Assembly: GCA_022842065.1 (NCBI GenBank)
Contig: JALHQH010000008.1
Coordinates: 62,001 to 126,000, forward strand
Direction: 5' to 3'
Source of the DNA: Caldilineaceae bacterium
GTDB lineage: Bacteria > Chloroflexota > Anaerolineae > Caldilineales > Caldilineaceae
DNA: 64,000 bases
The notes beneath the pieces are model-generated. The model did not search any database. It was not told the origin of the DNA and saw only the letters and a list, made by a program, of their open reading frames with translations. Position 1 is the first letter of the stretch, and each line of letters starts with the position of its first letter. A program made the translations under genes and the position numbers. Below, piece by piece: positions 9,191 through 18,055 of the stretch.

Positions 9191-10462
9191 ATGGCGCAAA
9201 GCGCCCGCACAGCGATCACCCTTGCACCCATGACTGAACTCTTTACTGTCCAGACCCCAGCCGCAGCCTGGCAACGCTTTGTTGCGCATTTTCAACCCAC
9301 GGTCCGTGGCGAGCGGATCGCAACCGTTGCCGCGCTTGACCGCGTGCTGGCCGAAACGCTGATTGCCACGCAGGATCTGCCCGATTTTGAACGCTCAACC
9401 GTCGATGGTTATGCCCTCAACGCGGCGGACAGCTATGGCGCGACTGCCACTCTACCCGCCTTTTTGCAAGTGGTTGGTGAAGTACCAATGGGCCAGGCTA
9501 GCAACCTCACCGTTGGGCTTGGCGAAGTGGCGCTGGTCCACACCGGCGGCATGATCCCCGCCGGGGCGAATGCGGTGGTGATGGTTGAGAACACGCAGCG
9601 CGTCGACAACAGCAGCATCGAAGTGCTGAAGCCGGTGGCAGAAGGCGAAAATGTGCTGCACATCGGCGAGGATATTCGTGCCGGTGCGCCCGTCCTGACT
9701 GCAGGGCGCAAACTGCGTCCACAAGAGCTGGGCGGACTGCTGGCCCTGGGCATCACCGAAATTAGCGTGGCCGTACCACCACGCGTGGCGATTCTCTCGA
9801 CCGGCGACGAAGTGATCCCACCGGATCAGCAACCGCAGCCAGGGCAGATCCGCGACATCAACTCTTATACCTTGGCCGCGTTGACCCGCCGCGCCGGTGG
9901 CGAACCAATCACCTACTCCATCATTCCCGATCAACGCGCCGCGCTAGAAGCCGCTGCCCGCCGTGCCCATGCTGAGGCCGACATTGTCGTTTTGTCGGCG
10001 GGCAGTTCGGTGAGTTATCGCGATATGAGTGTTGATGTGATCGCCACGCTCGGTGCGCCAGGCGTGTTGGTGCATGGCGTCAGCGTCAAGCCGGGCAAGC
10101 CAACGATCATCGCTGTGTGCGACGGCAAGCCGGTCTTTGGGTTGCCAGGCAATCCAGTCTCGGCGATGGTGATCTTTGACCTTTTGATTGCACCAACGAT
10201 TCGGGCACTGCTGGGGGCGCGGCCAGCGATCCAGCCACAGGTACAAGCGCGGCTGGCGCGCAATCTGGCCTCGACCACCGGGCGTGAGGATTATGTGCAA
10301 GTGCGCTTGGAAGAAAGGGACGATGGGCTGTGGGCGGTACCGGTCTTGGGTAAGTCCAACTTGATCTACACGCTGGTGCATGCCGAGGGGACAATCAAGA
10401 TCGCGCTTGACAGCAATGGTCTGCGGGCAGGTGAGTGGGTGACAGTCTTTTTGTCGAGGTGA
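9191..10462 (+). CDS. moeA: Molybdopterin molybdenumtransferase MoeA
   Basis: MoeA inserts molybdate into adenylylated molybdopterin in the last step of molybdenum cofactor synthesis. The 423-residue frame shows the family landmarks FERSTVDGYAL, HTGGMIPAGANAVVMVE, ILSTGDEVIPP, VLSAGSSVSYRDMSVDV and VFGLPGNPVSAMV. The first ATG at 9191 sits at the edge of a repeat and has no clear ribosome site. The ATG at 9230 (MTELFTVQ) is an equally plausible start. A second MoeA, fused to a binding protein, lies at 13005. Two molybdoenzymes in the window (29513 and 52884) are possible users of the cofactor. The stop codon lies inside the left arm of a hairpin. Confidence 0.92.
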   Translation: MAQSARTAITLAPMTELFTVQTPAAAWQRFVAHFQPTVRGERIATVAALDRVLAETLIATQDLPDFERSTVDGYALNAADSYGATATLPAFLQVVGEVPMGQASNLTVGLGEVALVHTGGMIPAGANAVVMVENTQRVDNSSIEVLKPVAEGENVLHIGEDIRAGAPVLTAGRKLRPQELGGLLALGITEISVAVPPRVAILSTGDEVIPPDQQPQPGQIRDINSYTLAALTRRAGGEPITYSIIPDQRAALEAAARRAHAEADIVVLSAGSSVSYRDMSVDVIATLGAPGVLVHGVSVKPGKPTIIAVCDGKPVFGLPGNPVSAMVIFDLLIAPTIRALLGARPAIQPQVQARLARNLASTTGREDYVQVRLEERDDGLWAVPVLGKSNLIYTLVHAEGTIKIALDSNGLRAGEWVTVFLSR

Positions 10463-10523
10463 CAGTCACTGCCCAGGAACAACCCCATTCAACAATCAAT
10501 TAGCGGGCAGTGACTGTCACCTC
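10456..10523. repeat. 19-bp hairpin with 30-base loop at moeA 3' end
   Basis: Perfect arms 10456-10474 and 10505-10523 lie between convergent moeA and the oxidoreductase. The left arm supplies the moeA stop codon. The arm core GTGACAGTCACTG recurs at 18000. Confidence 0.72.
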
Positions 10524-10534
10524 AGCTTAGCTTG

Positions 10535-11422
10535 TTATGCCCCAACCAACGCGGCGCGATTGGCAGTTAAAAATCCGCGCACACCTTGCGGGGCAGTGCC
10601 AGTGAGATCAGCAACCGCGGTGGAAACATCACCGACAAAGCCCTGTGCGGTCGCCGCCTCAAAGGAGAGCATGATGTCGGCTACCATTGGGGGCAAGCCG
10701 GCACCGATCATGCCATTCCGTTTATCTTCAACACTGACTGGGACAAATTGCACCGGGCGGCCACTCACTTCGCTGGCAAGCTGGGCGATCTCGGCATCGC
10801 TGAGCGCTTGTGGCCCGGTAATATTCAGCGTGCTGCGGCCCGTCGTCTGGACGGCTAAGGCCGCGGCAGCAGCACGGGCACAATCTTCGCGTGTGACATA
10901 AGCGGTCTTCCCCCCGTTACCGGCTGAGATCAATTGGCCCATTGTTATCACCTGGGGCAAACTCATCAACAAAACTTCGCTGTACAGATTATTGCGTAAA
11001 ATGGTCCAGTCTAGCGGGCTGGCAGCTAACGCTTGCTCCGTGGCATAGTGATCCGCAGCAACGATAGCTGGGTTGCCTGGTTCGGTGCGCACAAACGAGG
11101 TGTAGAGGAGATGCTTTACGCCGGCAGCAACGGCGGCAGCAATCGCCGCTTTGTGTTGCGCAATGCGTTGCCCAGGGTAGGTCATTGCGTCGGTGCTGAT
11201 CAACAGCAGACGGTCTACACCAGTAAAGGCCGCGGCGAGCGTGGTGGGGTCGTCAAAATCGGCCTTGCGTACCTCGACGCCACGCGCGGCTAGATCGGCC
11301 ACTTTCTCTGGTGAGCGAGTCGTCGTGACAAGTTTACCGGCATTAGCGGCCAGCAAGAGCTCGAGCACACGGCGACCCAAATGGCCGGCACCACCGGTAA
11401 CGAGTAAGGTTTGTTCTGTCAT
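10535..11422 (-). CDS. NmrA-like NAD(P)-dependent oxidoreductase (QorB/YtfG-like)
   Basis: 295 residues with an N-terminal Rossmann motif, VTGGAGHLGRRVLELL, and the atypical short-chain dehydrogenase features of the NmrA/QorB group: VDRLLLISTD, KHLLYTSFVRTEP, LDWTILRNNLYSE. Relatives reduce quinones or act as NADP sensors; the substrate is not known here. It lies directly downstream of an Rrf2 regulator gene on the same strand. A TTGTAA-N9-TTACAA operator sits 41 bases before its ATG, so it is probably controlled by that regulator. Confidence 0.87.
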   Translation of the reverse strand: MTEQTLLVTGGAGHLGRRVLELLLAANAGKLVTTTRSPEKVADLAARGVEVRKADFDDPTTLAAAFTGVDRLLLISTDAMTYPGQRIAQHKAAIAAAVAAGVKHLLYTSFVRTEPGNPAIVAADHYATEQALAASPLDWTILRNNLYSEVLLMSLPQVITMGQLISAGNGGKTAYVTREDCARAAAAALAVQTTGRSTLNITGPQALSDAEIAQLASEVSGRPVQFVPVSVEDKRNGMIGAGLPPMVADIMLSFEAATAQGFVGDVSTAVADLTGTAPQGVRGFLTANRAALVGA

Positions 11423-11462
11423 AATCTAAATTGTCCTTTTTTGTGATTAGTTAGTTGGTTGG

Positions 11463-11483
11463 TTGTAATCGATTTGGTTACAA
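11463..11483 (-). promoter_or_regulatory. Putative Rrf2 operator upstream of the oxidoreductase
   Basis: The dyad TTGTAA-N9-TTACAA is identical in its half-sites to the one upstream of the Rrf2 gene at 12015-12035. The match of both sites is seen in the sequence; binding is inferred. Confidence 0.65.
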
Positions 11484-11523
11484 CAGTGATTAAAAAAAGT
11501 CAATTTGCCCAATATCAAGTTTT

Positions 11524-11958
11524 TTACAAGGGCGCGATGTTACGCTGGGTCAGATCCTCGATGATGTCGCGCAGCGTCTGTTGCTGTAAGACTTGCTCTA
11601 GCGCCCGGCGCGCTTCTGCAAAGGTGCCCTCCAAGGTGGCTTGAATATGCGCACCTACTGGGCAGGCTGGGTGGGGATGCGTGTGGATAGCAAATAGCCC
11701 TTCGGCATCCACCACGTCCACCGCCCGGTAGACATCCAGCAGATGGATATCATCGAGTGCTTTGGCCAATTCCGCCCCACCGACCCCTGCATGAATCTGA
11801 ATCAACCCCGCCTTCTCCAACATCTTGGCGATGCGCCGCACCACGACCGCGTTCGTGCCAATACTCTGGGCCAGAAAGTCGGACGTGGTATGCGCGTCCT
11901 TGCCGACTTCGAGCAGGGCGAGGATATGGATGGCAACGGCAAAACGACTGCTGATCAT
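11524..11958 (-). CDS. Rrf2 family transcriptional regulator
   Basis: 144 residues. The N-terminal winged helix shows the Rrf2 pattern: FAVAIHILALLEVG, then SDFLAQSIGTNAVVVRRIAKMLEKAGLI. A single Cys (CPVG) near residue 99 may be the redox or electrophile sensor, since no three-Cys iron-sulfur set is present. It resembles the YwnA-like branch, members of which sit beside oxidoreductases. It probably represses itself and the oxidoreductase through the shared dyads. Confidence 0.88.
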   Translation of the reverse strand: MISSRFAVAIHILALLEVGKDAHTTSDFLAQSIGTNAVVVRRIAKMLEKAGLIQIHAGVGGAELAKALDDIHLLDVYRAVDVVDAEGLFAIHTHPHPACPVGAHIQATLEGTFAEARRALEQVLQQQTLRDIIEDLTQRNIAPL

Positions 11959-12014
11959 GCTTGTGTGCTCTTACTCAATCCACTTCTTCACTGCTTTGCC
12001 CACTTGAGCAAGCG

Positions 12015-12035
12015 TTGTAACAATTGTAGTTACAA
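12015..12035 (-). promoter_or_regulatory. Putative autoregulatory Rrf2 operator
   Basis: TTGTAA-N9-TTACAA, 57 bases before the regulator ATG, with the same half-sites and spacing as at 11463. Confidence 0.65.
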
Positions 12036-12180
12036 CAAGTCGGTTTGTCAAGCCCCAATTTTCATTTTCTTTAGCGGTTTTTATAGTGCTGTCATTCTTC
12101 GTCGTTTCACTTCTCGACATGACAATGCCACAGTGGGTGCGTAATGACAGCGCAGCAGTAGACCCCTAGACCCCAGGCAT

Positions 12181-12287
12181 GCGTCTTAATTTGGGGGCTA
12201 ACGTCCCCAGCACAGCGTTGGTCGTTAGTGGACGATTGACCTGCCTGTGCCGAGGACGCTGCGAAGTTCCCCCCATTTTGGGACGCC
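12181..12287. repeat. Degenerate inverted repeat, copy 1 (related to 24031-24150)
   Basis: Outer arms around GCGTC and inner arms around ACGTCCCC..GCACAG form an imperfect cruciform. The right half, GCCTGTGCCGAGGACG followed by a C-run and TTTTGGGACGC, closely matches 24109-24146. The 352-base stretch from 12036 to 12387 holds this repeat and the palindrome at 12324, and no gene that I can support. Confidence 0.6.
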
Positions 12288-12323
12288 TCCGACGGTCTTT
12301 TTGGGATTGACAATAGTGGGCTA

Positions 12324-12369
12324 AAACCGTAAAATGGCTATGGTCATGACTGTAGTCATTTTACGGTTT
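12324..12369 (+). promoter_or_regulatory. 46-base palindrome before the toxin-antitoxin operon, likely operator
   Basis: Arms 12324-12336 and 12357-12369 (AAACCGTAAAATG and its complement) are perfect, and the centre is also self-complementary if G-T pairs are allowed. It ends 18 bases before the antitoxin ATG, the usual place for the autoregulatory operator of such modules. Confidence 0.55.
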
Positions 12370-12387
12370 ACGAAGAAAGTGTAAATT

Positions 12388-12618
12388 ATGTTGACAATAT
12401 CTAAAACTAAACTAAAGGCACAAATGTTGCAAATTTTTCGCGAATTGGAGGCAAATGGCGAAGAGATTATTGTGACAGACCACGATCGTCCAGTTGCACG
12501 GATTGTGCCTTATGCAACCAAACCATCTGTAGAAGAATTATTTGCAAATTGGCAGGGCAAAGCAATTTTTCACGAAGATCCGGCCACACCAACTACAGCT
12601 GAATGGGAAGACTTGTAA
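12388..12618 (+). CDS. Antitoxin, Phd/YefM-like (VapB-type partner)
   Basis: 76 residues. The N-terminal half (KTKLKAQMLQIFRELEANGEEIIVTDHDRPVARIVPY) is the DNA-binding, dimerising domain of the Phd/YefM family. The C-terminal tail (ANWQGKAIFHEDP) would wrap the toxin. The stop TAA shares its last base with the toxin ATG. Base composition is more AT-rich than that of the neighbouring moe genes, in keeping with a mobile module. Confidence 0.85.
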   Translation: MLTISKTKLKAQMLQIFRELEANGEEIIVTDHDRPVARIVPYATKPSVEELFANWQGKAIFHEDPATPTTAEWEDL

Positions 12619-12998
12619 TGGTTGTTTTAGATACTGCTACATTACTTTACTGGACGCTCTGGAAAGAGCAGTTATCTTCTCAAGCAAATTTAACGATCAA
12701 AAAGTCGGATCAAGTTGTGATCAGTGCCATATCGCTTTGGGAGATTGGCATCAAAGTTAAAAAGCAAAAACTTACGCTGCCTAGGCCGTTTGCAGTTTAT
12801 GTTGATGCACTCAAAGCTGCTGGTTCATTGACATTCTTGGCGGTTGATGTGGATATTTGGGTTGAGAATGTTAATCTGGCCTGGGATCACAAAGATCCGG
12901 CGGATCGAACAATCGTTGCCACCGCAAAACGCTTGGGTTGCCCATTGATCACGCCTGACCAGGCAATTCGAGACTTTTATTCTGATGCAATCTGGTGA
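12618..12998 (+). CDS. VapC-type PIN-domain toxin ribonuclease
   Basis: 126 residues. The acidic residues of the PIN fold are in place: Asp in VVLDTATLLYW, Glu in ISLWEIGIKV, Asp in DPADRTIVATA and Asp in LITPDQAI. VapC toxins cut RNA, often tRNA, when freed from the antitoxin. The ATG at 12618 overlaps the antitoxin stop (TAATG), so the frame upstream to 12603 is not used. The MoeA-PBP start follows within 10 bases. Confidence 0.9.
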   Translation: MVVLDTATLLYWTLWKEQLSSQANLTIKKSDQVVISAISLWEIGIKVKKQKLTLPRPFAVYVDALKAAGSLTFLAVDVDIWVENVNLAWDHKDPADRTIVATAKRLGCPLITPDQAIRDFYSDAIW

Positions 12999-13004
12999 TT
13001 GACT

Positions 13005-14960
13005 ATGCACCTAATCGATGATGCAAATCGCAATATCTACCTTCACGACATCGCGTTGGGCGAAGCAATTGCTGCCTGGCACAAACTCCTGGCGGGAAAC
13101 AAACTGCTCCAACCATTACCCAGTGAAACCATCCCTTTGACTACCGCCTTGGGCCGGGTTACGGCGGCGCCGGTTTGGGCGCGTATTTCGGCCCCCCACT
13201 ATCACGCGTCGGCGATGGATGGGTATGCGGTCCATGCTGATGCCACGCGCGGGGCCAGTGAAACCAGTCCTAAACAGTTACTTGTCGGGCAACAGGCTTT
13301 CCCGGTCGATACGGGGGATCCGTTGCCGCCCAACACCAACGCCGTGATCATGATTGAACAGGTGCAGTTGGTGCATGAGGGTGAAGAGACCCGCATTGAG
13401 ATTTTGGAGAGTTCACCCCCTTGGCGCTATGTGCGGCCCATGGGCGAGGATATGGTGGCAACCGAGTTGGTCCTACCGGCCAATCACAAGTTACGCCCAC
13501 AGGATCTGGGCGCGATTGCCGGCTGTGGGCATGGGGTGGTGGAAGTCTATCGGCGGCCACGGGTGGCGATTCTGCCCACCGGCACGGAGCTAGTCGAACC
13601 GGGCGCGGATCTCAAGGCGGGCGATATCATCGAGTACAACGCGTTGATGTTGGGCGCACAGGCCGAGGAAGCCGGGGCGCTGGTGACCCGACTGCCGATC
13701 ACCAGGGATGATTACGGTGCCATTCGGGCGCAGGTGGAACAAGCGCTGGTTGACCATGATCTGGTGGCGATCAACGCTGGTTCGTCGGCGGGCTCGGAAG
13801 ATTACACGGCAAAGATCGTGCGCGATTTAGGGCAACTGGCCGTCCATGGCATTGCCATGCGCCCCGGCCATCCCGTCATTTTGGGTGCGGCGCAGGGGAA
13901 AGCACTGGTTGGCATTCCGGGTTATCCCGTTTCCGCCGCGCTGGCCTTTGATCTGCTGGTCAAACCGCTGCTCTACCGTTGGCAAGGCATTTTGCCGCCG
14001 CAACGCCCCACGATCCAGGCCACGATCACCCGTAAGACCCTTTCCCCGCTGGGCGAAGATGAATTTTTGCGCGTCACCGTGGGCCGGGTGGGCGAAAAAG
14101 TGGTGACAACCCCGCTGGCCGGCGGCGCTGGGGTGATCAGCTCGCTGGTCAAGGCCGATGGCATTGTCACCATCCCGCGCTTCTCCGAAGGGCACCATGC
14201 GGGTGAAACAGTCACCGTCGAGTTGCTCTGCGAACCGCGCAAGGTTGACAACACGATCATGGTCATCGGCAGCCACGACATGATCCTGGATCTGCTGGTG
14301 AATTTTCTACAAAGCCAAGCGCCGGACAAACATCTCTCCTCGGCCCATGTGGGTAGTTTGGGCGGGCTGTTGGCCTTGCAGCGTGGGGAAGCACATCTGG
14401 CCCCCTCTCATCTGCTCGATGAAGAGACGGGCGATTATAACCGGGGCAGCATCGCCCGGCTGTTGACCCCGGCGGGAATTCGGGTGGTGCTGCTTGGTTT
14501 TGTCAACCGGGTACAAGGGTTGATCGTGCCCAAGAGTAATCCCAAAGGGTTAGGCGCATGGGGTGATCTATTGCGGCCCGATGTGAATTTTGTCAACCGT
14601 CAACGGGGGGCCGGCACACGGGTGCTGCTCGACTATGAGTTGAAGCGCAATGGCATAGATGCACGGCAAATTCAGGGTTACGAGCGGCAGGAATATACTC
14701 ACCTCGCCGTGGCCGCGGCGGTAAAAAGTGGCGCAGCTGATTGCGGCTTAGGGATCATGGCCGCCGCGCGGGCGCTCGATCTCGACTTTGTGCCCTTTTG
14801 CAACGAACGGTATGACCTCGTGATTCCGGTCGCACATTATGAAAGCCCGCTACTTCAACCACTTTTACAAATCATTCGCCAAGGTGACTTTGCGCAGGCC
14901 GTCAGTCAACTCGGTGGCTATGAAACGGGGCAGATGGGGCAGGTATTGGCAGAGCTGTAG
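13005..14960 (+). CDS. MoeA fused to a periplasmic-binding-like (LysR substrate) domain
   Basis: 651 residues from the ATG at 13005 (a TTG two codons earlier is possible). Residues 1-410 form a MoeA domain: HASAMDGYAV, NTNAVIMIEQV, ILPTGTELVEPG, INAGSSAGSEDYTA, LVGIPGYPVSAAL. Residues 420-650 form a PBP-like domain beginning TIMVIGSHDMILDLL, with NFVNRQRGAGTRVLLDYEL and GAADCGLGIMAAARALDLDF. This fusion is known in archaea and some bacteria and is thought to act in molybdenum or tungsten cofactor synthesis, the second domain perhaps binding the oxyanion or a cofactor intermediate. It starts just after vapC, so transcription from that operon may read into it. Confidence 0.9.
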   Translation: MHLIDDANRNIYLHDIALGEAIAAWHKLLAGNKLLQPLPSETIPLTTALGRVTAAPVWARISAPHYHASAMDGYAVHADATRGASETSPKQLLVGQQAFPVDTGDPLPPNTNAVIMIEQVQLVHEGEETRIEILESSPPWRYVRPMGEDMVATELVLPANHKLRPQDLGAIAGCGHGVVEVYRRPRVAILPTGTELVEPGADLKAGDIIEYNALMLGAQAEEAGALVTRLPITRDDYGAIRAQVEQALVDHDLVAINAGSSAGSEDYTAKIVRDLGQLAVHGIAMRPGHPVILGAAQGKALVGIPGYPVSAALAFDLLVKPLLYRWQGILPPQRPTIQATITRKTLSPLGEDEFLRVTVGRVGEKVVTTPLAGGAGVISSLVKADGIVTIPRFSEGHHAGETVTVELLCEPRKVDNTIMVIGSHDMILDLLVNFLQSQAPDKHLSSAHVGSLGGLLALQRGEAHLAPSHLLDEETGDYNRGSIARLLTPAGIRVVLLGFVNRVQGLIVPKSNPKGLGAWGDLLRPDVNFVNRQRGAGTRVLLDYELKRNGIDARQIQGYERQEYTHLAVAAAVKSGAADCGLGIMAAARALDLDFVPFCNERYDLVIPVAHYESPLLQPLLQIIRQGDFAQAVSQLGGYETGQMGQVLAEL

Positions 14961-15004
14961 GGGCATGGCGTGCGGCGATACCAATCTGTGGTTACCTTTT
15001 CGTC

Positions 15005-15078
15005 TGCCGCGCCGCATGACGTGCCCGGTCGCTGCCCCAAATTGATCGTTAGGGCCGGGTACGTCATGCGGCGCGGCA
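15005..15078. repeat. 24-bp hairpin with 26-base loop
   Basis: Arms 15005-15028 and 15055-15078 (one G-T pair) separate convergent MoeA-PBP and the Gfo/Idh/MocA gene. The loop holds TGATCGT at 15043-15049. Confidence 0.72.
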
Positions 15079-15125
15079 AATCCTGTGGGTTGCGGCAAAT
15101 GGCCACCACCGCCAACCTCATACCC

Positions 15126-16325
15126 CTACTCCACGCGCTGCAAGATCCGCCCGCTCTCCTTCTCCTTCAAGATCAGTTTGCTCTTGCCGTCGGGCATCTT
15201 CTCTTCTTTAATTAACAGATGCGCGCTGTCATACTCACGGAAGACAGCACTGCCGGTCTGCTCTTCTGAGCCACGCCAGATTTCGAGCTTGACTGCTTCC
15301 CACTGTTTGGTTTCCATCGACTTGTAACAGGCGTCGAGAATCGCGTTGACCACATAGCCGTCATAAAAACTCTCCATCGGCGCACGACCCTCATCGAGCG
15401 CATTGAACATGTCGGTGAACATGTCAATGTAACCTAATTCGGAGAGTTCGTCACCAACCGGGAAGAGCCAGCCGGTCTCGGTTTCGGCCTTTTCCGCCAC
15501 ATAACCACCTTGGCCCACGGCAGTAAACATCTCGAAACCAGTGCGCAGGAAGTGATTGGTCCAGATTGTGCCTTCGGTGCCGGATACCTCATCGCGCAGA
15601 TCCATGCCACCGCGGAAGGTCCACGCCACTTCGAACTGCCCAATCGCCCCGTTGGCATATTTGACCAGGGCGATGGCGCTATCCTCAGCGGCAATCGGAT
15701 GTACCTGGGTATCACCCCAGCACATCACCTCAATCGGTTTGACATCCTTGCCGATAAAGTTGCGCGCAATCTCCACACAGTGACAGCCCAGGTCGATAAT
15801 CGCACCCCCGCCGGCCATCTCCTTGTCCCAGAACCAGTCGCTGTGGGGGCCAGGGTGGGTTTCGCGCGATCTGGCCCAGAGCACTTTGCCAATGGCACCA
15901 TTTTTTACCGCGGCAATCGACTTGAGCGCCTTGGGGGTGTAGACCAGATCTTCCAAGTAGCCGTGGAAGATGCCGGCGGCTTCGACCATCTCTAACATAC
16001 GCTTGGCTTCGGCGGCATTCCGCCCCAACGGCTTGGTGCAAAGCACCGCTTTGCCCGCCTCACAGCAGAGGCGCACAGCCTCTTCATGTTGAATATTGGG
16101 CAGACCGATGACAACGACCTGACTATCGGGGTGATTGATCGCCTCGGCCAAATCGGTGGTGTGGTGGCCGATGCCATATTCCTTGGCAAAGGCCGTTGCC
16201 CGTTCCTCCCGGCGTGAATAGACCGAGACGACGCGGTCACGGTTGCGTTGACCGTGGAGGGCCTGGGTGTAAAACATACCGATCAGGCCAGTGCCCAGCA
16301 TGGTAACATTGTAGGATTGGGTCAT
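15126..16325 (-). CDS. Gfo/Idh/MocA family oxidoreductase
   Basis: 399 residues. The N-terminal Rossmann fold shows [17 protein letters not shown], then [14 protein letters not shown] and the family lysine in LCTKPLG. The C-terminal part contains [21 protein letters not shown], which carries the His of the usual catalytic set. Such enzymes oxidise or reduce sugars, inositols or related polyols with NAD(P). An AAAGGAG site precedes the ATG. No neighbouring sugar genes point to the substrate. Confidence 0.9.
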   Translation of the reverse strand: MTQSYNVTMLGTGLIGMFYTQALHGQRNRDRVVSVYSRREERATAFAKEYGIGHHTTDLAEAINHPDSQVVVIGLPNIQHEEAVRLCCEAGKAVLCTKPLGRNAAEAKRMLEMVEAAGIFHGYLEDLVYTPKALKSIAAVKNGAIGKVLWARSRETHPGPHSDWFWDKEMAGGGAIIDLGCHCVEIARNFIGKDVKPIEVMCWGDTQVHPIAAEDSAIALVKYANGAIGQFEVAWTFRGGMDLRDEVSGTEGTIWTNHFLRTGFEMFTAVGQGGYVAEKAETETGWLFPVGDELSELGYIDMFTDMFNALDEGRAPMESFYDGYVVNAILDACYKSMETKQWEAVKLEIWRGSEEQTGSAVFREYDSAHLLIKEEKMPDGKSKLILKEKESGRILQRVE

Positions 16326-16368
16326 AAGGTGCTCCTTTAGTGATTCCTTGACTGAGGAGATGGGTTTG

Positions 16369-16707
16369 TTACACTGCGACAGTTTCGGCTAGTGGTCCAT
16401 AGACATATTTTTCACGCAAAACTTCACGAATTTCGGCAGCCGATTCACCTTCGATCAGATGGACTTCCGGCAGTAAGTGATAGTAGCGGTCATACTCGCC
16501 AAATGCATCGTGATAGGTTTCTAAGGTCAGCTGATTCTTACGAACGCGTTCTAAGATCACCCGCCACATTGCTGTGCTCACTGTATGTTGGACGATGCCG
16601 TTTAATTGTAGATGTGGTGCAGCTGATTCCCAGTGAGTAATTGCACCAATCGTTTCCCATTGACCCTCGGGCGTTATTTCTTGCAAAATGCGATAGTATA
16701 CTTTCAA
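16369..16707 (-). CDS. Protein of unknown function, second gene of a cassette, TTG start
   Basis: 112 residues, no family recognised. It is acidic and rich in aromatic residues ([19 protein letters not shown]). There is no ATG at the head of the frame. The TTG at 16707 is chosen because a perfect AAGGAGG lies six bases before it and because it overlaps the upstream stop by 4 bases. The tight overlap with the 172-residue gene suggests a two-protein unit. Confidence 0.62.
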   Translation of the reverse strand: MKVYYRILQEITPEGQWETIGAITHWESAAPHLQLNGIVQHTVSTAMWRVILERVRKNQLTLETYHDAFGEYDRYYHLLPEVHLIEGESAAEIREVLREKYVYGPLAETVAV

Positions 16708-17222
16708 CGCGGCCTCCTTCCCAAAGTACGCAGACGAACCAACAACTCTTCCGCTTCTAAAATTTCTGCTGCCGTTGGCTCGAAGAAAGGTAAGTTTGTA
16801 TCAAACAGATCGTGCCAATCGCCAGGTCGTTTTGTGTTTGCTGGTAACAAAGCACCAATGTTTATGCGGCGTCCTAATACTTTTGCAATCACTTCTTGTA
16901 AGTAACCGTATTCAATTTCCAAACCACGTACATGCGCATCGCGATTGCTTGATAACCGTGCAAATGCTTTGACTTCCTGGCTAGGGCGAGTCAGCAAATA
17001 GGGATCACGATTTAACAGGATACGTAGTTCGACCACTTCGTGCAATAAGGCACTGGTTCCATAATAACCACCCAATCCAATCTCATCCCAGGTTGCGAGA
17101 TTAAGATGTGCCTGCATTGCCCGTAGATACTGATATATATTCGTCAGATCGCGTTCCGTTATTGCATATTCAATCAACGGATCAGGATCAAAGTCACTTA
17201 ATTTTACAATTGGACGCGCCAT
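16704..17222 (-). CDS. Protein of unknown function, first gene of a cassette
   Basis: 172 residues, no family recognised. The middle is helical, with ALLHEVVELRILL and later DAHVRGLEIEYGYLQEVI; the HExxE and AHxxxxxxE patterns could be part of a metal or catalytic site, but this is speculation. ATG at 17222 with an AAGGAAT site. It is followed at once by the 112-residue gene with a 4-base overlap. The moderate base composition and pairing recall toxin-antitoxin or toxin-immunity units. Confidence 0.62.
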   Translation of the reverse strand: MARPIVKLSDFDPDPLIEYAITERDLTNIYQYLRAMQAHLNLATWDEIGLGGYYGTSALLHEVVELRILLNRDPYLLTRPSQEVKAFARLSSNRDAHVRGLEIEYGYLQEVIAKVLGRRINIGALLPANTKRPGDWHDLFDTNLPFFEPTAAEILEAEELLVRLRTLGRRPR

Positions 17223-17271
17223 AAATTCCTTGCAAATCCTAGCCTAATTTTTACTGATTGTCTACATTGGA

Positions 17272-17347
17272 AGGCGGCGTGCCGGGGACGAGCGACAGTT
17301 ATGTATGTTTACGCTAGTAGTGCTCGCTCGTCCCCGGCACGCCGCCT
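17272..17347. repeat. 24-bp perfect hairpin with 28-base loop
   Basis: Arms 17272-17295 and 17324-17347 lie at the 3' end of the histidine phosphatase gene. The arm contains GTGCCGGGGACG, shared with the repeats at 4834 and 24108. Confidence 0.72.
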
Positions 17348-17349
17348 GA

Positions 17350-17976
17350 TCAGACCACCACATCGCGCAAATGATAAACCTCGCCCAGCGTCAGCACCTG
17401 CCACTCGCCGTTGCGCCAGGTCGCCTCGCTCAGGCTGCCGTTGGCAAGGCGGAAGCGCTGTTTGATGTCGAGCGGGATCCCCAACATGTCGCTGAGCATG
17501 ACGCGCAAAAAGCTGCCATGCGAGACAATTACAATTCGTTCACCCGGATGGCGTTCGGCCAGCTCTGCGAAAACCTGCTGGCCGCGCGCAAGCATTTGAT
17601 TGGTACTTTCGGCTTGGGGAATCGCAAAGTCGGGGGAGAGGTTGGTCTGGTATTCGTGGAAGACCGCTGCATGTTGCACGCTGGCTTCGGCGTAGGTCAA
17701 CCCTTCAAAGATGCCGTAGGCGCGTTCTTGTAAACGCTCATCGATCGTGATGAGGTGACCACTACTGGTCGCAATCGGCGCGGCAGTGTCGAGCACCCGC
17801 TTGAGATGGCTGGCGTAAAGGGCAGTGAACGACTCATGTTGCAGCCGCTTTGCCACCGCGCTCGCCTGGGCCAGGCCCCGCGGTGTGAGGGGACTATCGG
17901 CTTGACCCTGGAGGCGGCCCTCCGCATTCCAAAAGGTTTCGCCGTGGCGGATCATGATGAAGTGGGTGGTTTGCAT
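17350..17976 (-). CDS. Histidine phosphatase family protein
   Basis: 208 residues. The catalytic motif is IMIRHGETFWN at residues 7-17, with the second His in VIVSHGSFLR, the Arg in ASHLKRVLDTA and the Glu in LQERAYGIFEG. It belongs to the cofactor-independent phosphoglycerate-mutase-like (PhoE/CobC-type) phosphatases, which remove phosphate from small metabolites through a phosphohistidine. An AGGAAAA site precedes the ATG. Confidence 0.9.
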   Translation of the reverse strand: MQTTHFIMIRHGETFWNAEGRLQGQADSPLTPRGLAQASAVAKRLQHESFTALYASHLKRVLDTAAPIATSSGHLITIDERLQERAYGIFEGLTYAEASVQHAAVFHEYQTNLSPDFAIPQAESTNQMLARGQQVFAELAERHPGERIVIVSHGSFLRVMLSDMLGIPLDIKQRFRLANGSLSEATWRNGEWQVLTLGEVYHLRDVVV

Positions 17977-18055
17977 GCTTTTCCTGCGTTGGGTTGAAGG
18001 TGACAGTCACTGGCCGGAAACTAGTAGAGTGTTGGCGATGTTTTGAAGGTTTAGC

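Noticed and set aside
12107..12313. 68-residue minus-strand frame upstream of the toxin-antitoxin genes
   Set aside because: It is read through the degenerate inverted repeat and shows no ribosome site or family match.
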